A stretch of DNA of 64,000 nucleotides from Bradyrhizobium japonicum USDA 6. GTDB taxonomy: Bacteria > Pseudomonadota > Alphaproteobacteria > Rhizobiales > Xanthobacteraceae. The stretch is taken from the NCBI RefSeq assembly GCF_000284375.1, contig NC_017249.1, positions 8,177,001-8,241,000 of the forward strand. Direction: 5' to 3'. The notes under the pieces were generated by a model that did not search any database, was not told the origin of the DNA, and saw only the letters and a list, made by a program, of their open reading frames with translations. The translations under genes were made by a program, and so were the position numbers. Shown piece by piece: positions 26,891 through 37,665 of the stretch. How positions within the stretch are numbered: position 1 is the first letter of the stretch; each line of letters starts with the position of its first letter.

Positions 26891-27279
26891 CTATTGCAGC
26901 CACTTCAACGCTACTACAAGCTGCACCGCCCCTGTCTCGGAGTATTGGTATTCTCCCTCGTGGTGAGCGCCACTTGCGGATTTCACTTAACACCCCGAGC
27001 CAAATTCCCTCGTTCCCCATTGAAGCCTGTGATGAGGTCATGCCGCCTATACACCCCGTTATGACAGCGTCTGGACCCATTTCGATGCCTCATCGGCGGT
27101 TCGCTTGCGCTCATCTTCTCATCGCTCACCTGATGGCGTAGTCCGCCGCCTTTTTCCCCAACGCTCACCACTACGTCTCTTAAACGCAGCAGCGTGGGGT
27201 GGTTTGAAGTCCGCCCCTGCAGGCCGGCTCCGGGAGGGCAACTCCCGTCTTCAACACAATTGCGGCGGCAGATACGCAC
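26545..27279 (-). mobile_element. Group II intron, 3'-truncated
   Basis: On the minus strand the segment begins at 27279 with GTGCGTATC, a group II intron-type 5' end. It continues with structured, GC-rich RNA-like sequence of domain I and then enters an intron-encoded reverse transcriptase frame. It stops after the first RT blocks at about 26545, so the catalytic YADD box, maturase region and domains V/VI are missing. The upstream exon is an IS5-like transposase remnant. Confidence 0.65.
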
Positions 27280-27645
27280 CAGCTATGAGGCACACGGAAA
27301 TACGGGTCGCCGACCCAGCGCTTGCACAGCCCCTCATGACAGCCAGTAAATGTGCTTGAGCAGCAACGGCCGGATCATGAAGCAGGTCGCGATCCCGGGG
27401 TGACCATTCTCGCTGTAGAGCAGCGCGGCGCGATCTCGCAGTCGATCCAGTCCCAATCGACCTTGCCGGCGAGCTGAACCAGCTCGTGCTTCATATTGAT
27501 GATCTGGTCCAGCCTGGCCCGGAACAGATCCCCCGATCACGTCGTACTGTGCTTCTTCGGTCGCATCGCCAACTCCGATGCGACGACGGAAGCACAACGG
27601 GCGACTCGACGGAATCTTGAGTGTTCTGTGAGGTTCGCGGGGCAA
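27280..27645 (-). pseudogene. IS5-like transposase N-terminus, interrupted by the group II intron
   Basis: The minus strand carries the N-terminal part of an IS5-type transposase in two or more frames: DWDWIDCEIA-like sequence, LYSENGHPGIATCFMI, LLLKHIYWLS, and after a frameshift EGLCKRWVGDPYF. The homology ends exactly where the group II intron starts (27279/27280), so the intron sits inside this remnant. The catalytic DDE part is not present. Confidence 0.65.
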
Positions 27646-27928
27646 AGACCAGCGGCGCGCTGTGCCGCGGGTGGCGACCTCATAGAGGCCGGGATTGAAC
27701 GAAGCCGCGATTTGTAAGCCGTATGGCTATAGTGCAGCCAGTGCGGCTGCAGGGAAGGCGCGCCTGTGGTCGTCGTGCGGTGGTGATCCTCTAGCCAAAA
27801 ATGCTCCAGTGTGCAGGCCGCAGCTAAGCGCCGCTGGACCGAAGCTTCAGGGGCAGGTCATCGGGCGAATAGCGCGCAATCACCGCCCCCCAGCGAACAT
27901 CGTGTGCGGCGCGACCATTGGCGCCAAA

Positions 27929-27958
27929 AAGGCCTCCGATGGGCATACCGGAGGCCTT
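27929..27958 (-). terminator. Rho-independent terminator of the porin gene
   Basis: AAGGCCTCCG and CGGAGGCCTT form a perfect 10-bp stem around a 10-base loop. It is bordered by A-rich sequence on the left and T-rich sequence on the right, so it would work in both directions. It lies about 55 bp beyond the porin stop. Confidence 0.85.
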
Positions 27959-28013
27959 TCTTTGGAGGTTTACCGTAGAACTACTTTTCTCTCCTTCCGT
28001 TCACCGAACAATC

Positions 28014-29567
28014 TCACCAATTGCGCTGAGCACGGAGCAGCAGACTAACCGTGTTTTGGTCCTTCAGCTCGTATGTAGCTGCGGGCTTTGCCACAAGTGG
28101 AACAGCCGCCGTCGTCGTAATTGTCCCGTCAAACTTTTGGTCGAGGTGAGTCCAGACCACGTCTGCCGAGAACGTAAGGTTCTTCACCGGCGTCCAGCGG
28201 GTTATAAGACCGAGCTGTGCGACATTGAAATCCGGATTGCACGTGGTGATACCAGCAGTCGGTGCGCCCAAGCCCAGGATCGCAGCGCAAACGAGAGCCG
28301 AACCACCGCTACCGTACTTCAGCTGAGCGTACGCGCCGTAGATCGCACTGTTCCAGTACGGATTCCAGTTGTGGGTATAAGCGCCCCGGAAGCCCCAAGT
28401 CTGGACCGTGGAAATGCCAGCTCCGGGCCCAAACACACCGTCAGCAGCGGCTGCAAGCCCAATGCTCTGGTAGGCACCCGGAACGCTGGTACCGCCAAAC
28501 ATAGCAAAGTTTTGCGGAGCCAAGCTCTGGAAGTTGTAGCGGGTAGCACCATCGGTGTAGACCGCTTGCATGTTGATGGTGTCACCGGGGCCGGTCGGAA
28601 GATTCTTGATCGACAATGCCAGCTGAGCAGCCCAACCCCATTTGTCGCCCGGATGACCGGTCGGCTCTGTCGCGCCGTAGTACGCAGCATGATTGTTATG
28701 CGCTGCGACCGACGCCTGAAAAAGGCCCCAAGCCTGATCGACGCGGAACATGCCCTGTATATCAGGAGCCCTCGTTCCGCCAAAGTCATTGGCGCCAAAG
28801 TTGCCAGAACCGAAGCCTGCCACTGACGTAAGGCCGGCACCGACATTATATAGGTTACTCTGGTAGTAAGCGGTCGGATCAACAGCCGAGATCGATGCGG
28901 TGATGCCCTCGCCGAAGTCTGCGGTGTAGGTAAGCTGGTTTACTCCAGTCACTGTGCCGCCGCCGCCGACCAGACCGTCGAAGTTGTTGCCAGGGTAATT
29001 AGTCCAAGGCGCGTCGAACTGCGAGACGGCCTTACCTATGGTGAACCCAGCGAATTGGATGAAGGCGTAGTACACGCCAAGCGTGCCGCCAGCAACCGCG
29101 CCCGCATTGGCGTTGCTCGGCGCACCAACGCCCGTGCTGCCAAGCTGTGAGTACACCGTAGCACCGGCAGTAGTACCACTTCCCGAGTATGCGTCGGTTG
29201 TCCAACTGAACGTCGCGTCAAAGAACGTGCGGACCACGCCGTACTCGGTCGCGGTGCGCGTATCGATGTTGAAGTCTTCGCGCGCCTTAGTGAAGTAGTA
29301 GTTCGTCAGGCGGTTCTGAGCACCCTGAACACCACTGTAGTTACCGTAAAATACGCTCGCACTGAGAGACGTTTCTGCACGCAGGTAACCACCCAACTTG
29401 ATGCAGGTATCAGTGCCCGGGATGTAGTAGAACCCGGCGCCGTACAGGGAGCAAATCTTCACAAACTCGACGGCTTTTGCCTTTACTGGTAGGTCGGCCG
29501 CCTAAGCCGTCCCCATGCCGATCAATCCGGCGGTTGAGCCGAAAAGAACGCTCCTCACGTTAATCAT
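28014..29567 (-). pseudogene. Omp2b-type porin with amber codon in the leader
   Basis: This is a complete alphaproteobacterial porin of the Omp2b type, an outer-membrane trimeric channel, except for one stop codon. From the ATG at 29567, with GGAGG at good spacing, the leader reads MINVRSVLFGSTAGLIGMGT-A. A TAG at 29502-29504 (codon 22) follows, then AADLPVKAKAVEFVKICSLY and GAGFYYIPGTDTCIKLGGYL. Family members have Gln at this place (GTAQAADLP), so a single C-to-T change explains the stop. The barrel continues without interruption to the typical end LLLRAQRNW at 28014. Initiation at the ATG at 29462 would lack a signal peptide and part of the constriction region. Without suppression or readthrough no porin would reach the outer membrane. 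Confidence 0.88.
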
Positions 29568-30080
29568 GTATTAGACCTCCAAGTTGCCTCAACTCAAAAG
29601 AAGTCGGCTCGACGTTTTCCGACGACTACCAACTGCTTTCGCCCCCAATTCATCCTTGACTTGCGGGGCCACCTCGAACGCCACCGATCGATTGACCAGC
29701 TGACTAGCGTCGCGATACGGATGATTCCGCTCTCGCCAAACAATGCCTGATCGAGCTCGTGAACGGCGCACTAACTTTGTACGAAACAAACAAACACGCG
29801 GGTTGGCTTCACAGCTGTGATCAATTGGAGGCACAACCGTCCGATCCGTACATAGAGTCGCAACGAGTGACTCGAAAACTCGCTGTGCGCGACAGCATTG
29901 CAGAGCGCCAGTGCGGTGATGAGTGGGCCTGGATCTGAGCGACCTATTGCGGAGCTCTTCGCACCACTCGCGGCGCCAGCATGGTGATCGCGATCACTAC
30001 CAGCTGACGCTATCTGCACGTGGATCGGGTTTTTTGACCACAGAGCACGGTGCGATGGGTACCTACCAAGTGGCGGGATC
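29568..30080. other. Upstream region of the porin, no gene recognised
   Basis: About 510 bp that should contain the porin promoter near its right-hand start. No coding family was recognised on either strand. Confidence 0.5.
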
Positions 30081-30571
30081 TTACCGATATCGAGGTCGGG
30101 TCGGCCCCGCGGCGTGATCGGCAATCGACAGCCCAGTTTGCTGCAGACACGCTGGCGCAACCACGAAGCCGCGACCGCGCTTTGCCTTGATGTCACTACG
30201 GCGCCTCTTGCCTTCGAGACGGCGCTGCTTGGAGGCGAAGGTCGACCGCTTCGCGTGGCGCGGCCTCGGCCGCGCCACGGCCTTTTTGAGGATTTCCACG
30301 AGGCAGCCGACGGCGTCTTGGCGGTTGCGCTCCTGGGTGCGGAAGCGCTGGGCGTGGATCACGATGACGCCGCCCTTGGTCATGCGCTGGCCGGCGATGC
30401 GGGCGAGCCGGATCGCGGCATCCTCGGGCAAGGTTAGCTTGCGCGTGTCGAAGCGCAGCTGGGCCGAGGTCGAGACCTTGTTGACGTTCTGCCCGCCCGG
30501 GCCGGAGGCGCGGACAAAGCCGATCTCGAGTCGTCCTCGTCGATGACGAGTTCGCGGGATATCCGCAGCAT
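30081..30571 (-). pseudogene. arfB: Ribosome-rescue peptidyl-tRNA hydrolase ArfB, frameshifted
   Basis: ArfB frees stalled ribosomes by hydrolysing peptidyl-tRNA with a GGQ loop. The gene starts at the ATG at 30571 as MLRISRELVIDEDD and then needs one extra base near 30535 to continue as LEIGFVRASGPGGQNVNKVS. The GGQ motif and the downstream KLTLPEDAAIRLARIAGQRM, FRTQERNRQDAV and basic SKQRRLEGKRRRSDIKAKRG tail are all present. The C-terminus runs on beyond the usual end, suggesting a second indel there. If the one-base deletion is real, the gene is inactive. The start is about 70 bp beyond the terminator hairpin of the M16 operon. Confidence 0.8.
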
Positions 30572-30643
30572 GATGGCACCGTTCGTGATGTCCGGACATA
30601 TCGCGGACGTCCACGTTCGGCAAATGGCGGTCATGGGAAATGC

Positions 30644-30670
30644 AAATGGCCGGGGCGGGCCCGGCCATTT
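30644..30670 (-). terminator. Hairpin terminator after the M16 peptidase operon
   Basis: AAATGGCCGGG and its complement CCCGGCCATTT form a perfect 11-bp stem with a 5-base loop, about 40 bp after the stop of the second M16 gene. The T tract is short (ATTT), so termination strength is uncertain. Confidence 0.7.
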
Positions 30671-30712
30671 CAGGAAGCAAGAAGCGGTCAGTTCGACTGC
30701 TAGTTCGAATTG

Positions 30713-32077
30713 CTAATTCGACTTGGGCGACGTGGCCGCCGGTTGCGCGGCGGCCTGCGGGGCGCGGCCGACGACGACCGTCAGCAGGCCCTGGCCCCAG
30801 AGCCGCTCGGCGGCGACCTTGGCATCATCCAGCGTCACCGCATCGACGAGGGCATTGCGCTTCTCGATATAGTCGATCGGCAGCTTGTCCTGCTGGTACT
30901 GCAGCAGCGCCTGGGCGAGCTTGGAGGAGGTGTCGAGCGCCAGCATCTGCGAGCCCTTGAGGTAGGACTTGGCCTCGTCGAGCTCCTTCTGCGTCGGGCC
31001 CTCCTCGGCGATGCGGCGTACCTCCTTCTCGATGGCGTCGATGGTGTCGCCGGCACGGTCGGCGCGGGTGCCGGTATTGCCGATAACGACCGCCGAATGC
31101 TCCATCCAGAGCAGCGATTCGAACACCGAATAGGCGAGGCCACGCTTCTCGCGCACCTCGCGATAGAGCCGCGACGACAGTCCGCCGCCGCCGAGGATGT
31201 GGTTGACGACATCGGCCGCCATGAAGTTGGGATCGCTGCGCTTCACGCCGGGGCCACCGAAGGTGATGACGGTCTGCGGCACGTCCAGTGGAACGAAGGC
31301 GCGCTGTGGCGGCTTGGCCGCCTCGATGTCGGGAACCGGCGTGAGTTTGGCTTTTGCGGGCAGGCTGCCAAAAGTGTGGTCGAGCAGCTTGCCGAGGGTC
31401 TCGGGATCGACGTCGCCGACCACCGCGATCTTCAGCCCATCCTTGGCGAGCACGCGGCCGACATAATCCTTCAGATCGGCGACCGTGAGGGTCGGCACGC
31501 TGTCCAGCGTGCCATTGGTCTGCCGGCCATAGGGATGGTCGCCGAACGCGACCTCCAGGAATTTGCGGCTCGCCAGCGACGACGGATTGGTGGTCTCGCG
31601 GCGCAGGCCCGAGATCACCTGTGAGCGGATGCGCTCGACGTCGGCGGTGTCGAAATGCGGCGAGGTCAGCGCGCTCCTGAGCAGGTCGAAGGCCTCGTCC
31701 TTGTTGTCGCGCAGCATCCGCAGGCTGCCGCGGAACGTATCGCGGGTGGCGCTGAAGGAGAGCTCGATGGCGCGGCGGTCGAGCCGCTCATGGAAAGTCT
31801 TGGAGTCGAGATCGCCGGAGCCTTCGTCGAGGAGGTCACCGACCAGATTGGCGACGCCGGACTTGTCCCTGGGGTCCTGCGCCGAGCCGCCGGCAAAGGA
31901 ATATTCCATGGCGATCAGCGGCACCGTCGCATCCTGTACGAACCAGGCTTCGATGCCGCCCGGCGAAGTGAGGTGCTGGATTTTTGCGGCCGCCTGTGAC
32001 GGCGAGACCGTAGCCAGCGCGAGCGCCGCGCCGGTGGCAAGCGAGAATGCAACGCGTCGAAGGAAGGGATAGGTCAC
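30713..32077 (-). CDS. M16 family peptidase-like protein, inactive-type subunit
   Basis: This 454-residue protein has the M16 (pitrilysin/insulinase) double-domain fold but lacks the HxxEH zinc motif. The matching position reads SGVANLVGDLLDEGSG. It probably pairs with the catalytic M16 protein encoded just upstream, as in known two-subunit M16 peptidases. A signal peptide is visible (LRRVAFSLATGAALALATVS with a SQAAA cleavage region), so it is periplasmic. I chose the GTG at 32077 because it overlaps the upstream stop as GTGA and yields the leader directly. The C-terminal M16 domain motif GGGGLSSRLYREVREKRGLA is intact. The base composition is visibly more G+C-rich than most of the window. 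Confidence 0.88.
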   Translation of the reverse strand: MTYPFLRRVAFSLATGAALALATVSPSQAAAKIQHLTSPGGIEAWFVQDATVPLIAMEYSFAGGSAQDPRDKSGVANLVGDLLDEGSGDLDSKTFHERLDRRAIELSFSATRDTFRGSLRMLRDNKDEAFDLLRSALTSPHFDTADVERIRSQVISGLRRETTNPSSLASRKFLEVAFGDHPYGRQTNGTLDSVPTLTVADLKDYVGRVLAKDGLKIAVVGDVDPETLGKLLDHTFGSLPAKAKLTPVPDIEAAKPPQRAFVPLDVPQTVITFGGPGVKRSDPNFMAADVVNHILGGGGLSSRLYREVREKRGLAYSVFESLLWMEHSAVVIGNTGTRADRAGDTIDAIEKEVRRIAEEGPTQKELDEAKSYLKGSQMLALDTSSKLAQALLQYQQDKLPIDYIEKRNALVDAVTLDDAKVAAERLWGQGLLTVVVGRAPQAAAQPAATSPKSN

Positions 32078-33636
32078 GAACGCTTCTCCTCGCGCTTGGC
32101 GGCACTGGTGTCCTTGATCAGATAGCCCGTCACCGAACGTTTCTTCTCGAGCCATTTCTGCGCGACGGCGCGCACCTGTTCGGCGGTGACCGCGCGGATG
32201 CGGTCCGGCCAACTCCTGATGTCCTCGATCGACAGGCCTGTGGTCAGGGCGCCGCCATACCAGCTCGCCAGCACGGCCTGATCGTCCTGGGCGTAGATCG
32301 CTTCCGCAATGAGCTGGGTCTTCACCCGCTCCAGGTCCTCGGCGCGGATCGGGTTCTGCGCGATGTCTGCGATGACGCCGTCGATCACCTGCTCGACCTC
32401 GGCAAAGCTGACGCCGGGCTTCGGCGCGGCCGAGATCGAGAACTGGGTCGGGTCGAGCGAGATGCTCGAATAGCTGGCGCTGGCGGAGACCGCGAGCGGC
32501 TTGTCGACCACGAGGGCGCGGTAGAGATAGGAATTGCTGCCGCTGCCCATCAGCTGCGCCAGCACGTCGAGGGCTGCGCTCTCGCCGGCTGCGGCCGTCG
32601 TTGCGGAAGGTGCCAGATAGTAGCGGCGCAGGCTCGGCTGCTCCACGAGCGGGTCGGCCAGCGTGACGGTGCGCGGGGCGGCGGGCTCGGGCTCCTGCGG
32701 GCGCACGCGGCGCGCCGGTATCGCGGGCTGGGCCGGAATGGCGCCGAAATTGCGCTCGACCAGCGGACGGATGTCGGCGGCTTCCACGTCGCCGGCGATC
32801 ACCAGGATCGCGTTGTTCGGCGCGTAGAAGCGGCGGTAGAAGGCCAGCGCGTCCTCGCGATCGAGCTTCTCGATCTCTTGCCGCCAACCGATGATCGGCC
32901 GTCCATAGGGGTGATTGAGATAGAGCGCTCTCTCGATCTGTTCGTTCAACCGCGCTCCGGGGCTGTTGGCGACCCGCATGTTGTACTCTTCGAGCACGAC
33001 GTCGCGTTCCGGCAGCACGTCCTCATTCTTGAGGATCAGGCCGGTCATGCGATCGGCCTCGAACTCCATCATGGTCGGCAACTGCTCCTTCGGCACGCGC
33101 TGGTAGTAGTTGGTGCCGTCGACCGAGGTCGAGGCGTTATCGTTGCCGCCGACCCGAAACACGTTTTGGGAGAATTCGCCGAGCGGGTGCTTCTCCGTGC
33201 CCTTAAACATCAGGTGTTCGAGAAAATGGGCGAGCCCGGATTTGCCCGGCTCCTCATCTGCGGAGCCCACTTTGTACCAGATCATCTGCGTCACCACCGG
33301 TGTCCGATGGTCAGGGATTACGACCACCTGCAGGCCGTTGCCAAGCGTAAAGCTGGTGAGGGGCATGGACTTCGCAAGAGTCTCGGCTGAGGCGCCATCT
33401 ATTAAGAAGGCGCGCATCAGCACCAGTGCTAGAACGCAAACGACCGTTCGAGGTGAGGACGTCGGCAGCATTGACAGCAGTCGCTGTCGAATTTTCGAAA
33501 GGAAAGACCGATCGTGCGGCCGATTGGATGCGGCATCATTATCAATATCGTTCGTCAGCTGCGGGATCGGGACGGCTTTTTGCAAGCTACATTGCATTTC
33601 GGTCTGGATGAGGAATGAGGTCATCATCGAAGTCAT
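32074..33636 (-). CDS. M16 family zinc metallopeptidase, catalytic subunit
   Basis: The product is an M16 peptidase of up to 520 residues. The inverted zinc motif is HFLEH (about residues 137-141), with the distal Glu about 75 residues later near EEYNMRVANSPGARL. It has a hydrophobic leader (VVCVLALVLMRAFLIDGASA), so the enzyme is exported to the periplasm, where it would degrade peptides together with the second M16 protein. The start is uncertain: the ATG at 33636 gives a long extension before the leader, while the ATG at 33471 (MLPTSSPRT) would give a normal signal peptide; neither has a clear ribosome site. It overlaps the next gene by 4 bases. Such pairs are usual chromosomal genes in Bradyrhizobium. 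Confidence 0.88.
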   Translation of the reverse strand: MTSMMTSFLIQTEMQCSLQKAVPIPQLTNDIDNDAASNRPHDRSFLSKIRQRLLSMLPTSSPRTVVCVLALVLMRAFLIDGASAETLAKSMPLTSFTLGNGLQVVVIPDHRTPVVTQMIWYKVGSADEEPGKSGLAHFLEHLMFKGTEKHPLGEFSQNVFRVGGNDNASTSVDGTNYYQRVPKEQLPTMMEFEADRMTGLILKNEDVLPERDVVLEEYNMRVANSPGARLNEQIERALYLNHPYGRPIIGWRQEIEKLDREDALAFYRRFYAPNNAILVIAGDVEAADIRPLVERNFGAIPAQPAIPARRVRPQEPEPAAPRTVTLADPLVEQPSLRRYYLAPSATTAAAGESAALDVLAQLMGSGSNSYLYRALVVDKPLAVSASASYSSISLDPTQFSISAAPKPGVSFAEVEQVIDGVIADIAQNPIRAEDLERVKTQLIAEAIYAQDDQAVLASWYGGALTTGLSIEDIRSWPDRIRAVTAEQVRAVAQKWLEKKRSVTGYLIKDTSAAKREEKRS

Positions 33637-34276
33637 CTAGAGGATGCTCCATGCTTTTGGCTATCAATCGACAGATCGCGCTTGCTCCAGGGGATACCAT
33701 CGGCCGGCGCGTCGGCGGCTAACCCAAAAGCATCAGTCGTGCCAAAGAAGAAACTGTTTAAATTACAGCGTGGTCACCCGAAGCACTCTGTCCGTATCTT
33801 TACACATCGTCGTACATCAGACACGGTGTGGCTATCTAGGGACCCCTCTTTTGCGGACCCGCTTGGCGTTACTGGTGCCGACCACTATGTGTAGCAGGAG
33901 ACTCTAGAATGGCATGATCGAGTGCATGGGTGGCCGCGATCAGCGCCAGTCCGAGAGCTTGTGCAAGGTCCCCGTGCAGTGCCACAAGCGCGCGAGTTTT
34001 CATGCGCTAGACTAAACATGCGATGGCAATTCCTCGTGACGTCGAGGGGACAGTTTTGCACCGCGCGCGACATCAAGCATTCACGTGTCGAAAATCGTCG
34101 CGATGTTTCTTTTTCTGATAAAAGCGGCGGCATTTGTGAATGCGTATAGCGCGACGATCTGGGTCGGAAGAGCGCGGCGATCAGGATGGCGAGTCAGTGT
34201 CGCGGCGCGATGATGATCGCCGCGATGATTGTCGCGCGCAAGAGTTTTGTTTGCTTTGATTGTCGCGGAGCGTCAA
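33637..34276. other. Intergenic, no gene recognised
   Basis: About 640 bp between the M16 operon and the IS21 istB gene. A 70-codon plus-strand frame (33682-33894, ending GVTGADHYV) has no recognised family. The right part probably includes the IS21 end. Confidence 0.4.
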
Positions 34277-36746
<2,470 letters not shown>

Positions 36747-37045
36747 TCTCATCATGGTCGACGCTCCACTTCCATCCTGTTCGCCGCGCGGCAAATGCGG
36801 TCGGTCAGGCGCCCATGCTCTCGCGTAATTCTGGATTTAATCCCGCTGAGACAATCGATTGGCGCCGGCGCTTCGAGATTCTTGGTGTGCGATCGTTCTT
36901 AGTCCGCCTGCCGAAGAGGATGCAGCTGTCCCCACCAGATGTTCGACATGGATTTGAAAACTCACTCGAATGAGCAAAGCGCGTAAGGCTTTCCTCCGGA
37001 CGCGGCGGTTCTCTGCCATAGGCAAAACCCGCCGACATTCGACTT

Positions 37046-37653
37046 CTAGCGCCCCCTTACCTGTTCTGACCACGTTGGGCGGAAGTCGTTAGGGTCCTCT
37101 GCGCCTTCGGCAGAAACCAGATGCGAACTTGACTGAAGAACTCCTAGTGCCAGTGGGGCATGCTCATGCGCGACCAACTCGGGCAGGCGAGCATGTCCTG
37201 ATGTGCAGGCTTGCCTCGACGGCGGTGCGGTCAAGATCGAGCCCAAGCGGCATAATGTTGATGAACAGGCCCATCGTGCGGCGGCACCGGCGCCGCCATG
37301 CATGCGGCCGAACAGCACCGTGCGAACACCACCTGCTCACGGCCGCTGCTGCGCGCGACCACCTACCCCACACCAGGTGGCAGAGGCTAGCCAGGGTCAC
37401 ATCAAGCCGCCGCGCCTGGCCGCGCACCCGCGCATCCTGCGGCAGCGTCCGCCGTCCCTCCGTGATCCCGCTGCCGTCGCCGTCGGACCTCGCTTAAGCC
37501 GAACGGCCGGCCCGGCTCAACCATATCTGCGAGCCACGTCCGGAAGAACTCCTCATGCGCCTTTGCATTAACGCTCACGCGCGCCTCCGTCACCACATTG
37601 CAAAAGGGATGTGGGATTATCAGGCTATGCTCATGTCCCTCCAGCACGGCCAA
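37046..37653 (-). pseudogene. NRPS condensation-domain relic
   Basis: The minus strand encodes the middle of a nonribosomal peptide synthetase condensation domain in several frames: FCNVVTEARVSVNAKAHEEF followed by PGRPFGLSEV, then ARRLDVTLASLCHLVWG, VLFGRMHGGAGA, MGLFINIMPLGLDLD and LPELVAHEHAPLAL. The first catalytic half (HHxxxDG) is not present. At least three frameshifts separate the pieces. It lies just downstream of an intact ABC exporter on the same strand, which could once have exported the peptide; this is an inference from position. Confidence 0.75.
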
Positions 37654-37665
37654 ATAGCTCTAGGG

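Noticed and set aside
30710..31624. Long plus-strand frames opposite the M16 genes
   Set aside because: They are mirror frames of very G+C-rich coding sequence, without ribosome sites or signatures.
32078..32887. Upstream extension of the second M16 gene to 724 codons
   Set aside because: The extension lies entirely inside the first M16 gene in another frame; the GTGA overlap at 32077 gives a proper signal peptide.
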